Assembly (NCBI GenBank): GCA_009746045.1
Contig: RPFO01000022.1
Span: 5,433,004 to 5,497,003 of the forward strand
DNA from: Mesostigma viride
Lineage: Eukaryota > Streptophyta > Mesostigmatophyceae > Mesostigmatales > Mesostigmataceae
DNA length: 64,000 nucleotides
Direction: 5' to 3'
The position numbers and the translations under genes were made by a program. Under the pieces are notes generated by a model, which saw only the letters and a program-made list of their open reading frames with translations, had not been told where the DNA came from and ran no database searches. This document shows, piece by piece, positions 1-10,244 of this stretch; positions within the stretch are counted from its first letter, which is position 1, and every line of letters starts with the position of its first letter.

Positions 1-607
1 CACAAGCGCCGCGCTTTTTTTTTCCCCAGATCCCAAGAGCCTGCTTTCGGACTTCGGAGTGCCAGCCGGCAGGTGCCCCTGGCCAACTGCCACCAGCCAA
101 GCGGCTGCCGCGCCGGCCCATCGCCCCAGGTCAGATCAGGGAGGCAGGGACGCATGTCTTGCCACGTTGCGCATACGCGACCCGCATGCGGGCCCAGTGG
201 TGCCCAGTGGTATACGTGGCTGCTTCATACTGTAGTAACTTGGTTGATTTGCCTCAATTGATCATGGCAAAATTGCTGGAAAGTTCCTGCATGGTTGTGC
301 TGCTTCGTCGCCAGCGATGCCACGCAACCAGTGGCCGGGGACTTCGAGCAGCTGTTTTGCTCTGTTGCTCATTGCATTCGCGTGTGCCTGCCTGCCTGGA
401 GCCAGGACCATAACCCCCCTTCTAAACTCGTGCATGCGCGAGCTACCGAGGCAACAGGTTACTATTTACCACGTGCCTGTGTAACACCGGAGTAGCCAAG
501 GCATTTTCTTAGGAGAAGGGGATGCGGCTGGGTTGCTAGACCCTCTTGCATTACCGGCTGTTGTCGCCCCTGCCGTTGTCGCCCCTTGTAACTGCGGTGG
601 CACGACC
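1..607. other. gene-free left edge
   Basis: I see no recognisable exon here. The stretch lies upstream of the DnaJ gene and should hold its promoter and 5' UTR. The reading frame of that gene stays open back to 533, but those codons add a non-conserved Ala/Val/Pro segment before the signal peptide and are more likely 5' UTR. Confidence 0.4.
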
Positions 608-1654
608 ATGAAAGGCCCCGTGACTTTAATTTTGTTAGGTCTATTTTGTAGTGCCTTCCTTGCTTTGGCCAGCAGAAATTTTTATGACATTCTGCAAGTG
701 CCCAAGAGCGCAACGCCAGACCAAATAAAACGCGCTTACCGGAAACTCGCTCTACAATATCATCCTGACAAGAATCCTGGGGATGAAGAGGCCTCTAGGA
801 AGTTTGCGGACATCAATAACGCTTACGAGGCACTCTCCGACCCCGAGAAAAGAAAAATTTATGACAGGCATGGAGAAGAGGGTTTGAAAAAGGAGGCGGC
901 GCAGGATGCAGGCGGGGGTGGTGGCTTTCACGATATATTTTCCTCGTTCTTTGGAGGAGGAATGCGGTTCGGGTTTGGGGGCGGTGAGGAGGAGGAACGC
1001 ACGCCCAAGGGAGAGGACGTCATCCTCCCATTGCGCGTGACTCTAAAAGACCTATACCTCGGCAGCACCATTGTCGTCCACCGGGAGAAAGTGGTCAGCA
1101 AGCCCGCCCCCGGCAAACGCAAGTGCAACTGCAAGAACAAGATGGTGAACGAGCAGATCGGCGTCGGCATGTTCCGGCAGTACGCCAAGCGGGTGTGCGA
1201 GGAGTGCAACGCCGTCCGCTACGAGCGGGAAGGCATCTCGCTCACGGTCGACGTGGAGCGCGGGATGAAGGACGGCCAAGAGATTGTGTTTTTCGAGGAA
1301 GGCGAGCCACTCGTGGATGGCGAGCCGGGCGATCTCAAGTTCCGCATCGAGGCCGAACGGCACCCGATGTTTGAACGGCGGGGCAACGACCTGCACATCA
1401 CGGTCGTGATCCGCCTGACCGAGGCGCTTGTCGGTTTCACACATCAAATCGAGCATCTGGATGGGCACAAGGTGGAGATTGGCCACCCGGGCGTGACTAA
1501 GCCGGGCGAGGTGCGCACAATCAAGGGCGAGGGGATGCCTATTTTCGACAGCACCAAGACAGGCAACCTGGTCGTCACATATAACGTCGCGTTTCCGTCC
1601 GTGGTGACAGACCAGCAGAAGAAAGCGATCCGAGCCATCGGATTCTTGGAGTAG
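608..1654 (+). CDS. DNAJB11: ER-lumenal DnaJ co-chaperone, DNAJB11/ERdj3 family
   Basis: Predicted type-I/II J-protein of 348 aa (human DNAJB11 is about 358) that would stimulate the lumenal Hsp70 BiP and bind unfolded clients. The chosen ATG at 608 (context ACCATGA) opens directly onto a signal peptide, [21 protein letters not shown]. The J domain follows at about residues 24-90 with the HPD motif in [11 protein letters not shown]. Next are a Gly/Phe-rich linker (about 100-130) and the client-binding region with the ERdj3-type cysteine insert CNCKNK...CEEC. The second beta domain contains [26 protein letters not shown] and HLDGHKVEI, all hallmark ERdj3 strings. No intron is apparent, unlike the other host genes in the window. 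No KDEL-type retention signal is present, which is also true of ERdj3. The family call is secure; function is inferred from the family. Confidence 0.93.
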   Translation: MKGPVTLILLGLFCSAFLALASRNFYDILQVPKSATPDQIKRAYRKLALQYHPDKNPGDEEASRKFADINNAYEALSDPEKRKIYDRHGEEGLKKEAAQDAGGGGGFHDIFSSFFGGGMRFGFGGGEEEERTPKGEDVILPLRVTLKDLYLGSTIVVHREKVVSKPAPGKRKCNCKNKMVNEQIGVGMFRQYAKRVCEECNAVRYEREGISLTVDVERGMKDGQEIVFFEEGEPLVDGEPGDLKFRIEAERHPMFERRGNDLHITVVIRLTEALVGFTHQIEHLDGHKVEIGHPGVTKPGEVRTIKGEGMPIFDSTKTGNLVVTYNVAFPSVVTDQQKKAIRAIGFLE

Positions 1655-3107
1655 GCCCTTTTTTTTCCACATGACCCCTGACCATTGTTGGAGTAGGCCC
1701 CTGTTGGGCTATATGTCTGTTGGGCTGAACCCCTGTTGGATTTCTGTTGGGCTGGACCCCCTGGGGCTACACTTTTGTCGGGCGAGAAGTCTGTTGGGAC
1801 TACACCTCTGAACTGGAGCTTTTTTGGACTGGACTTACGGACTTGACCCCTGTTAACGTCGGCGATTTCCTTGGATTCGACGACGGCCTGTCAATGCCAT
1901 CAGCCTTGCCATTGGTGTTGCTTTCCTGATGATGGTTGACCAATGCTGTGGCATGGGCTTTCCAAGGCCCGTTCCTCGCGTGGCGTCATATGGGCCCGGG
2001 AGAAACCCCAGCGTATGCCCTGTGATCTGGCCCTAGTCGATGCCATCTTGGTTAGTGCCGGTATGGTCCCTTGGTTTTTGTCCCAGGGTGTTGCTTCTCC
2101 TTGGTCTCTAGTATATGTGGCCGGGGTTCAAAACTGGTGCCCAGTCGATGCTTTTGGAGAAATGGAGGGGAGAATGGGGAGAAGGGAGGCGGGAGGAGGA
2201 GCATGGGAAGGATGACGAGGATGCATCAGTGATCCAGTACAACCACAACACTGGACGCGGGACCATGGTTCTTGTGGTGACGATGTCCTGGTGTGCACGC
2301 CTGCGCTGCTTTGTGAAGGCTTTATCCAGCACTTGCTGAACATTCTGCAGAACATCTGTAGCGCTGTGCCAAATGCATTCTGCGGCGCCGCGGCGCAGTT
2401 CGTTCGAAGGGCATCTCGCAGGTTCCTTTCAATGCGACAAGTAGCATGGCAGGATACTATCCGCAGGCAGGGCATTAACCCAGGGTCTTGTAGCATGCAC
2501 TACACTAGTTATAACTGCGCTGGTTGTCTCGTTGACAACTGTCGTAGCATGCACAACGATGCGGCATGAGCTGCATGCGCCACCTACTTTGGGGGTAGCT
2601 GTGCCTTTTACAAGGATTCCCTTGCCTAGATTATTTTTGCAGGCTAGCAGAAATCCCATTCAAATGGGCTTTCTCCTGGTTTGTTACGTCAACAACGATT
2701 CAATAAATGATAGATGCAAAGGAGCATAAATTCTGGCTTTGAATATCAAGGAGACAACCAGCTGGCTTTGAATATATCACAATATTGTCTCACTTAATAT
2801 CACGATAGTTCTAGATCTCCTTTGCGGCCGTTCCGAGCTTGGCACTGGATTCGTTGTCCCCACCTTCGCGTCGCTTCAGTAACGCGATGTTTTCTGGCAT
2901 AGGCGGGTGTTTGGTTCGCGCTGCACATTTGAAAGTGATGTCCTCCGGATATCTGCCTTTGCAACGTGTGCAGTTCTTGGGCGTTTGGAAACATGGCATC
3001 GCTAACCTAACGATTGAAGTCCTAGCTAGACCTTTTCAGTGGCTTTATGACCTTTACAGCTGAGAGGCGTGGACCTTGGACCAGCTATGCGCTGAGCAAG
3101 CAGCTTG
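1655..3107. other. gene-free; imperfect TGTTGGGCT repeats
   Basis: Downstream of the DnaJ stop. Between about 1687 and 1800 the sequence carries irregular copies of CCCTGTTGG / TGTTGGGCT, a decayed short tandem repeat. Nothing in 1850-2735 or 2780-3107 resembles a known gene. A retroelement micro-insertion at 2741-2775 is listed separately. Confidence 0.5.
2734..2775 (-). repeat. 15-bp retroelement-end insertion flanked by 14-bp duplication
   Basis: CAAGGAGACAACCAG is bracketed on both sides by CTGGCTTTGAATAT. The insert equals the terminal bases of the dispersed repeat found at 11.6, 29.4 and 52.0 kb. The direct repeat has the length of the LINE target-site duplications seen elsewhere in this window. 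Confidence 0.6.
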
Positions 3108-4757
3108 ACTGCACTGCATTAATTAATTAATTAATTAGACTCGTGCTCCCGTTGGGGAGTCACGGAGTATTAACCCCGATGGATGGATGGATGGATGGAT
3201 GGGTGCACACATTCCTACCGGTCTAATCTATCTACATTGGCTACATACTACATCTATCTAACAACATTCTAACTACAACATCTATCTAGGCAGCCGCACG
3301 CTGCCCTAGGGGGAGCTATCTAGCGTGCCTCCCGCGGGATTGCACACGCGGGCGCTTCCCCACTGGGGGGGGCTCGTTGTCCTCTATGACCTGGGCCCAC
3401 TTGGCCTCGTCCATCATCTTCTTCCAAATCACGGAGAGGCCTAGGCCCCCCATGTCCTCTACTAGCTGTTCTTTGAAGGTGCGGGCCTTGCGGCGTCTAA
3501 CATCACTGGGCCCAGCCCACGTCAGGAGGTGCCGGCCAGGCTGGGCTGGTCGCAGTCCTGCGGGGGGGCCACGTGAGGTGTCTACCTGGTTGGTGCGAGC
3601 TAGGTGCCCTACTAGCTGCAGGCGGCGTTGCTTGATTGTGCTGGTGATATAGGGCATGCCCTGGTACAGGTCCTCATTGCGGACATGGGCAGCATATCCT
3701 ACTCTGAAAATGGAACGCAGCATGCTGGTGACCGCGCCGTCCAGCTTGCGGGCCAGGTCGGCGGTGAGGGTCCACGTCTCGGCGCCATACGTGAGAACAG
3801 GAAGGACGAGGACCTTGAACAGGTCCTGTTTCTCGATCTTGCCCAGGGGCTTGCGCCACAGGGCCCGGTACTGGCGTAAAGCGTGCCAGGCGAGGGAGAT
3901 GCGGTGGTCCACATCCGCCTCGCAGCTAGGGAGCAGGCTGCCCAGCAGCTTAACGCGGTCCCGATACAGGACTCGAGAGCCGTCTAGGAGATAGAGGGGC
4001 GGCGCTGAGGTGGTGAGCCCAACCGCCAGGGCCTCTGTCTTCTTGCTGACCTCAAGCCCCACTGCACGGGCCTCGAGAGCCAGGCAGTCAAGCCATGTCT
4101 GCACGTGCTCAGTGTCCTCAAAGAGGGTGGTGTCGTCTGCGTAAATGATGTCTGCTAGCCGAATCTCCGTGTCCGCACCGCCATGCCAGAATTTGTTAGC
4201 AACCTGCACTCCTGGTTCCCTGCCCACGATGCGGGCAAATCGCTTGCGCGCCTGAATCATTACGTATTCGACAACAATAATGAACAGGTAGGGCGACAGC
4301 ACGCAGCCCTGCCACACACCCTTCTGTAAAGGGCATGGGGGCGTGGTCCCGTAAGAAGTGCGCACCGAAGTGGTGGACCCTTCATACAGGTTGCGGATGA
4401 CAGCAATCAGGGGGCGGGGGATCCGGAACAACTCGAGGATGTCCCAAAGCGCAGGCCAGAAAACCGAATCGAAGGCTTTGATGAAGTCCACCAGCACAAG
4501 GTGCAAAGGGGACTCACCAGGCTGAAGGCGTTGCAGTTCCTCCACCAGTCGGCGAGTAGCGAAGAGCGCCTGTACTGTGTTGCGACCTGAACGGAAGCCG
4601 TGCTGAGTCTCGCTGAGGTGACCGTCCAGGGCCGTGCGCAGGCCGTTCAGGATGAGCCGCATAAGAAGCTTGAGGGGGGCACTTTGAATGCACAACCCTC
4701 TGTAGTTGCCGGGGTCGGCAGGCGACCCCTTGTTCTTGTAGCTCTACTGCACTGCAT
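3108..4757 (-). mobile_element. 5'-truncated LINE (family a) with 12-bp TSD
   Basis: The element body is 3120-4745 and is read on the minus strand. The duplication ACTGCACTGCAT lies at 3108-3119 and 4746-4757. The 3' end consists of an ATGG-repeat UTR (about 3178-3202), the hairpin CTCCC-GTTG-GGGAG (3146-3159) and a TTAA-repeat tail that abuts the TSD. The 5' truncation falls inside the reverse transcriptase, so no ORF1 or endonuclease is present. Tail, hairpin and TSD together make this a direct product of target-primed reverse transcription. Confidence 0.9.
3316..4743 (-). pseudogene. LINE reverse transcriptase, N-terminally truncated
   Basis: An open frame of about 475 codons that begins at the truncation point and lacks a start codon. 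Non-LTR RT motifs appear in order: YKNKGSPADPGNYRGLCI (motif 0/1), QHGFRSGRNT (2), LVDFIKAFDSVFW (A, first catalytic Asp), GVWQGCVLSPYLF (B) and IIYADDTTLF (C, YADD). A thumb region follows, then a conserved C-terminal segment with TYGAETW, RRLQLVGHLAR and a Trp/Arg-rich tail. No zinc knuckle or REL endonuclease follows the RT, so an APE endonuclease would be expected in the missing N-terminal part. The TAG that closes the frame upstream (4744-4746) overlaps the flanking duplication. It is therefore the insertion junction and not a mutation. Confidence 0.9.
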
Positions 4758-5040
4758 GTCACTGGAATGCTCCGTCACATCCTCGGCGTGCCGGCCATCT
4801 TGCCCGCACAGACCAGGTGAATACCGATGTGGGCCCTGCGGGCGGGCTTAGGACTGGCCAACCACGTAGACACCTCCTCCCATCGATCATGGCAGGGACG
4901 TCCCCTAGCTAGCTTGTCCCATCGCAACCCACTGGCAAACTTGCGCGCGCCTCGCACCGACGCGGCGCGACCTGGACCTATGTGACACAATTGCTTGAGG
5001 ATGCAGGGCCCTGATCGAGATGCAGGGCCCTGATCTAGAT

Positions 5041-5140
5041 GTGGACGCCCCCTGCGGGCCGGCTAGAATAGCCCTAACTTGTATCCATTGGTAGTCACTG
5101 CCGCCATGGCAGCCAAGCCTAGAATGTTTGCAGGCCTATC
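5041..5140 (+). repeat. dispersed LINE-associated repeat, copy 1
   Basis: The segment starting CGCCCCCTGCGGGC and containing GGTAGTCACTGCCGCCATGG recurs at 5664-5760, directly behind an ORF1p remnant. It is therefore probably the ORF1-ORF2 spacer of LINE family a. The stretch 4758-5040 holds nothing I recognise. Confidence 0.5.
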
Positions 5141-5239
5141 TGTGCCACCATCATACCTAGTCACGTGCACCGAGCTAACTGACGCACGCGGTACACAACC
5201 AGCCCTAGCCTTAGCTTAGCCCTTGTACAGCCATGCTAC

Positions 5240-5504
5240 GTTCTGGCTATGTTCAGATTACTTGCCCACGCTCAGCTTGTTATGATATGCTCACATGGGT
5301 CTTATTGCACCCACAGATCTTGCCGGATCTTCTATCGTGTCCGATTGCAGCTGTGGCATGCCTCTGCTGGCATGATCGAAGGAGAAAGGGGGTCCCTGCC
5401 CTTTGTTGTTCCTGTTGTGCACATACAGGGATTAAATGCACTTCGGTTCTCCGTGACTCCCCAACGGGAGCACGAGTTTAATTAATCTATTAATTAATTG
5501 CAGG
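5240..5504 (+). mobile_element. LINE family a 3' end, 5'-truncated
   Basis: Plus-oriented 3' UTR ending in GTGACTCCCCAACGGGAGCAC (hairpin, about 5454-5474) and a TTAAT-rich tail. The same UTR (TTATTGCACCCACAG, GAGAAAGGGGGTC) is repeated three more times at 10.9-11.5 kb. No TSD was found. Confidence 0.65.
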
Positions 5505-5509
5505 ACCTT

Positions 5510-5667
5510 GAGCACCTGGACGCTGGACAACGATCTGACCCCCGCTCAGCATGCAGCAGCAGCGACGCGACCTGCAGGCCGAATACCTCCGCCACAAGCA
5601 GGACCCCCAGAAGCCAAAGGTGTACTGGACGGGCAGGGACCTGATGCCGATCAACCACAAGATGTGA
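5510..5667 (+). pseudogene. ORF1p C-terminal domain remnant, LINE family a
   Basis: With one frameshift near 5550 the segment reads TLDNDLTPAQ, then QQQRRDLQAEYLRHK, then KVYWTGRDLMPINHKM and a stop. This aligns with the C-terminal domain of the other ORF1p copies in the window (TLDDDLTLAQQQRRRELWPTY ... VYWRGAVIHVDHKPW). ORF1p proteins are RNA-binding chaperones of LINE RNPs. Downstream is copy 2 of the spacer repeat (5664-5760). Confidence 0.6.
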
Positions 5668-5841
5668 ACGCCCCCTGCGGGCTAGAATATTAGCCCTAGC
5701 TTGTATTGATTGGTAGTCACTGCCGCCATGGCAGCCATGCCTAGAATGTTTGCCTAGCTGCACGCCACTGGTCATACCTAGTCGTGAACGTGCATGCACC
5801 GCTAACACACCAGTTGTACACAACGTACGCATGGCTGGTTC

Positions 5842-6149
5842 GTACCAGCCATAATTAATTTATTAATTAATTAGACTCGTGCTCCCGTTGGGGAGTCACG
5901 GAGCATTAACCCCGATGGATGGATGGATGGGTGCAAACATTCCTACCGGTCTAATCTATCTACGTTGGCTACATACTACATCTATCTAACAGCATTCTAA
6001 CTACAACATCTATCTAGCTAGGCAGCCGCACGCTGCCCTAGGGGGAGCTATCTGGCGTGCCTCCCGCGGGATTGCACACGCGGGCGCTTCCCCACTGGGG
6101 GGGGCTCGTTGTCCTCTATGACCTGGGCCCACCAGTGGTACCAGCCATA
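5842..6149 (-). mobile_element. 284-bp 5'-truncated LINE family a copy with TSD
   Basis: GTACCAGCCATA flanks the insert at 5842-5853 and 6138-6149. The body 5854-6137 has the same tail, hairpin and ATGG repeats as the 3.1-kb copy. It encodes only the last residues of the RT frame (WAQVIEDNEPPPVGKRPRV). Confidence 0.85.
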
Positions 6150-6159
6150 GCCTTTGCTT

Positions 6160-6640
6160 AGCCCTTGTAGACCCTCACCGCCGACCTGGCCAGGTGCAGC
6201 GGCGCCTGCAGCTAGTATAGGGCACTTAGCACGCACCAACCAGGTAGACACCTCACGTGCCCCCCCCGCGGGGCTGCGCCCAGCTCAGCCTAGCTGGCCG
6301 GCACCTCCTTCCGTGGGCCGGGCCCAGCAATGCTCGCCGCCGCAAGGCCCGCACCTTCAAAGAACAGCTAGTCGAGAACATGGGGGGCCTTATGAGGCCT
6401 CTCCGTGATTTGGAACAAGATGATGGACAAGGCCAAGTGGGCCCAGTTCATATAGAGGACAACGAACCGGCCCCTTCCCGTGGGTCCCCGAAGCGCCGGT
6501 GTGTGCAAACATACGGGAAGCACGCCATCTGGACAGGTCCCCTACCTAGTAGCCTGGTACGTAGATAGATTGGACTAGAGTTGGCTTGATGTTGTAGATA
6601 TAGATTACACCGGTAGGATTGCGTACACCCATATCCATCC
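6160..6640 (+). pseudogene. degenerate LINE RT C-terminus, inverted relative to its neighbour
   Basis: Plus-strand fragments GHLARTNQVDTSRAPPAGL and ARRRKARTFKEQLVENMGGL match the C-terminal RT region of LINE family a in two frames. This copy is decayed and faces the 5854-6137 copy, which makes an imperfect inverted repeat. Confidence 0.7.
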
Positions 6641-6654
6641 ACAGCAGCCACGAG

Positions 6655-8119
6655 CCACGAGGTAGCCATGGCTGACGGCGGAGCTCATAACTTTCACGTT
6701 TGAGGACTGAATTTAGCCGTGAATATCACTATCGCTTCGTCTTTCTAAGACGCACATGCTGATATAATTTTCCGAATCTAAAACGCAATATATGACGAGC
6801 AAACGCCTGTCGACGCAACGCAGTTTGGCGGATGCGCTCGCCTTTGACAATGCACGGCAGCTGAGGCTGCCGCTTCGCCAGATCCGGCAGGCAGCGGTGA
6901 CACGTACACTAGTCGTGCACTGGTGGTCACCCAGCAACCTCCCGGCCTCAATGCCTCGCCATCGGCATCGCCCGACCCTAAACGCGCCCGCTCAGCCGAC
7001 AAACCAGGAGGGTCCTCACGCCCCTCAGAACCGCGCTTTCGGCGCTCAGACCTTTCGAGGTCGATGATCACGACTGGACCAACATGTCTCCATCCGCTGC
7101 TCTGGACTGCATCTTCTTTGGAGACTACGCCCTCGCTTTACGACTTGTGCATCCATCTCCACGCCACCGGACACCTCCTCGTCACCGACGGCCGTCGCTG
7201 GCACAACGTCAGCATGGTTTTCGGCTCCCCCCGCCCCGTTCCTCAACTCCCTTCTCCAGCGCTCTGACGGCGAGATCTGGGCTCCATCCATCTCCGCCCC
7301 CACCCTCCGTTCCATCCTCATGGAAGCCTTTCAGCAGCACGTGACCCCCCTTGCTGCTGACGTCGCAGCAATGGGTGGCCCGCTGGCTGCTGAACTTCCT
7401 CACCTCACCGCCACCTCCACTGCCATTTCCGCCTCCACTGCCGACATCAAAGCCCAGCTCCTCGACCTCGACCAACGCCTTCAAGCCACCGCCAACGCCC
7501 TTGAGAGCTTGCATGACACCGCCGGCCTCACCGCCCAGGCGGTGAAGGACATCGCCGCCCAGCCGGCGCCTGCTGGCCCGGCCGGCGATGCTCCCTCCAC
7601 CTGGGCGGACTTGCTTAAGCAGCACACCACCTCCACCACCTCCACCATCTCGGCACAACTCAAGCAACAAGCCCTGGACCTTCGCGAGGAAGCCGCCACA
7701 TCGCCCGCGGCGCAGCCACAATGTCATCGTCAAGCACTTCGACCAGCCGGAAGGTGAGACCTCCACGAGCCTTCTTGAGTCACGCGCCATTTTTGCCCCC
7801 ATATGTTACTCACTGGTGAGCTGGACATGTCGGCTGTCCGCCTCCCCCGCGCGCGGGGGAAGGCTGGCTCGGCACCCGCGTGCTCCTCACCTGTAAGTAC
7901 ATGGCGGACAAGCTGGCGTTCCTTAAATGCCGCAAGAAGCTCTCGGAGACTCGCTTCACGCTGGACGACGACTTGACCCTGGCCCAGCAACAGCGGCTAC
8001 GCGAGCTATGGCCGACCTACCTTCAGCTCCGGCAGAGCGCAAGGGGGAAGCCGGTATACTGGAGGGGGGCGGTCATCCACGTTGACCACAAGCCCTGGCA
8101 GCCCCCTCCTGCCACCTGA
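6655..8119 (+). pseudogene. ORF1-only retroelement copy A (5' UTR and ORF1p), frameshifted
   Basis: A shared 5' UTR (GAGCTCATAACTTTCACG, about 6680) leads to ATG at 6793 and an N-terminus MTSKRLSTQRSLADAL. A Pro/Ser-rich linker, a helical region (EAFQQHVTPLAADVAAMGG, DIKAQLLDLDQRLQATANAL) and a C-terminal part DDDLTLAQQQRLRELWPTY ... GKPVYWRGAVIHVDHKPW follow. The helical stretch should form a coiled coil. The end resembles the RRM plus C-terminal domain of L1-type ORF1p (RNA binding, trimeric chaperone). At least two frameshifts break it (about 7060-7320 and about 7700-7880). Its 3' part is split by the nested insertions described next. Confidence 0.8.
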
Positions 8120-9622
8120 GACTGGGAATATATATTTAATAATATAATTACTTACAGCAGAGTGAAATCACTCAAACCAAAGCAAACGCCCAGCTATAAA
8201 CCTCTATACAGAGCCATGTCAAACAGTGCTTTTAGTAACGGGACGCGTGCGTCAGCCGCTGACGCGTCAGTGTCTGACGCGTCAGACTTTTTCGTCCGCG
8301 CGTCAGACAGCTGACGCGTAAATTTTGGCTCTGCGTCAGTCGACTGCCGCGTAAATTTTGTCTGCACGTCAGTCGTCTGACGCGTAAATTCAGGCAGCAC
8401 GTCACTACTTATGGGCACCGACTCTATGCGTCAGGCAGGGTCAGTATATAGTGGGTACCTACTAATGTACTGAAGTCTACTGAAATGCCAACTTCGTACT
8501 GGATATCTGCGAATTCATTGCAAGTTCACCAGTTCAGGTCTGTTCGTTGATATGCTTCAAGATTCTAGGCGGTTATCATGCCCATGCCAGACCCGCCGGC
8601 CCTTAGCCTGCTTGGCGGCGAGAGTGACGAGAGTTCTAGACGAATGTAATTAAAGTTGTAACCCAGGACGACTGGCAATGATCGATGTCTCGATGATGGC
8701 AAAGGTTTTAGGAATATGATTGATGAGCCGATTGATGAAGCGTTGCGAGGTTGCCTGATTTACATATTGCTTTGAATCGAATTCCAGGTGTGTTTATTAA
8801 CGCTGTAGATATGTTTGCATAAGAAAGAATTCTGTCCATTACTAGATGCGTAGGGAAATTTCGGGCCGGGTCAGTAATATTGTATCAACATTTAACAACG
8901 TTAATGGTTTAGTCCGATAGTCAACCAGCAAAGTTAGCGACCTGGGGGTAAGGGGGTTGGAAGTTTTTGGGTGAAGGGATGGCGCCGGAAGGAATACTGG
9001 GAAAATTTAAATCTGGGGGGATCGCAGCTTTTTTCATGCCCGGCGAAACAGGCCGCCGACATGGCCAAAGCGCCTGCGCCTGGTCCGCGTGCCATTGTTG
9101 GCGTAGGCCAGGCAGCCATCGCGCTGAACCGCAGCAAGAGTAAAAGGGGGAATGATAATAGCAATGCAGCCAGCAGTGCAGCAGCAGCATCGGCTCAGTC
9201 CGGCAATGCTGGTGAGCCCCCAGGCTGACGCGCCGCCAACGGCGGCAAGTCAGCCGTCTGACGCGCCGCCAACGGCGGCAAGTCAGCCGTCTGACGCGCC
9301 GCCAACGGCGGCAAGTCAGCCAGGCTGACGCGGACAAAAACCCTTACTAAAAGCACTGATGTCAAATTAATCTCTATACTACGATAAGACCAATGGAAAC
9401 TCCTAACGGGAGGAACCTAATAGCCCTGCTGCACCGCAAAATCAGCCCGCGTACGGCGGAGCATGATGTCAGCCATGGCCCGAGTCAGCGCCACCGACAA
9501 GCGCTGACGCCAATATGACGTCCAGGTCCGCGCCGACCATGGGGCCCGCTGGCCCTCCAGGTCCAGCCGGTCCTCCCGGAGCCGGCAACACTCCTTGAAG
9601 AAGGCGGACTAGGAATATATAT
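8120..9622 (-). mobile_element. REL-LINE 3' fragment inserted in copy A, TSD present
   Basis: The duplication GACT(G/A)GGAATATATAT lies at 8120-8135 and 9607-9622. Between them, in minus orientation, lie the tail, the 3' UTR with the hairpin GAGTGA-TT-TCACTC, and the last about 250 bp of the REL-endonuclease frame. The hAT-type element at 8224-9358 interrupts it. The uninserted target survives in another copy at about 53100-53127. Confidence 0.85.
8216..9366. mobile_element. non-autonomous hAT-type DNA transposon (1135 bp)
   Basis: The termini CAGTGCTTTTAGTAA (8224) and its exact reverse complement (ending at 9358) form 15-bp inverted repeats. They are flanked by the 8-bp duplication ATGTCAAA (8216-8223, 9359-9366), as expected for hAT. 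The left subterminal region (8238-8405) is packed with TGACGCG / TGACGCGTCA motifs. The right one (about 9222-9332) holds three copies of a 36-bp unit (GACGCGCCGCCAACGGCGGC). I see no transposase. A short open frame beginning MAKAPAPGPRAIVGVGQ at 9061 could be a leftover first exon, but that is a guess. Confidence 0.88.
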
Positions 9623-10226
9623 ACCAGTAGCGCTGCCTTCTATTCCCCCAACCACCGGCCTGACATCGTGGTGCTGGACTTTGAGGGGGGTGGCCGGCAT
9701 CTGCTTATCGACGTTTCGGTGGCGCGGCCCTTGGCTCTTAGCCACGTGGCTGGGGCCTGAGTCCCTCACGGCAGGTTACACGGCGGACCGGGCGGAGCGG
9801 GCCAAGCTCCTGGCCTACGGCGACGTCGGGCACCATCGTGTGGTGCCCTTTGTCCTGGAGGAGTTTGGGGCCATGGGGCCCCTGACCTCCGCCTTCTTCA
9901 AGGAGTGTTGCCGGCTCCGGGAGGACCGGCTGGACCTGGAGGGCCAGCGGGCCTCATGGTCGGCGCGGACCTGGACGTCATATTGGCGTCAGCGCTTGTC
10001 GGTGGCGCTGACTCGGGCCATGGCTGACATCATGCTCCGCCGTACGCGGGCTGATTTTGCGGTGCAGCAGGGCTATTAGGTTCCTCCCGTTAGGAGTTTC
10101 CATTGGTCTTATCGTAGTATAGAGATTTGACATGGCTCTGTATAGAGGTTTATAGCTGGGCGTTTGCTTTGGTTTGAGTGATTTCACTCTGCTGTAAGTA
10201 ATTATATCATTAATATATACCAGTAG
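9617..10226 (+). mobile_element. REL-LINE 3' fragment, plus orientation, TSD present
   Basis: ATATATACCAGTAG flanks the insert at 9617-9630 and 10213-10226. The body 9631-10212 encodes the REL part of the protein (NHRPDIVVLDFEGGGRHLLI, then ERAKLLAYGDVGHHRVVPFV) with one in-frame stop after VAGA (TGA at about 9758). It ends in the GAGTGATTTCACTC hairpin and an AT-rich tail. It landed in the right-hand TSD of the previous insertion, giving a tail-out inverted pair. Confidence 0.85.
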
Positions 10227-10244
10227 TGTAGATTAGTAAGGCTT

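Noticed and set aside
1052-1672. 206-codon antisense frame across the DnaJ gene
   Set aside because: It is the shadow of a GC-rich conserved coding region on the opposite strand.
3316-4762. Nonsense mutation at the start of the LINE RT frame
   Set aside because: The TAG lies at the junction with the target-site duplication, so it is flanking DNA after 5' truncation.
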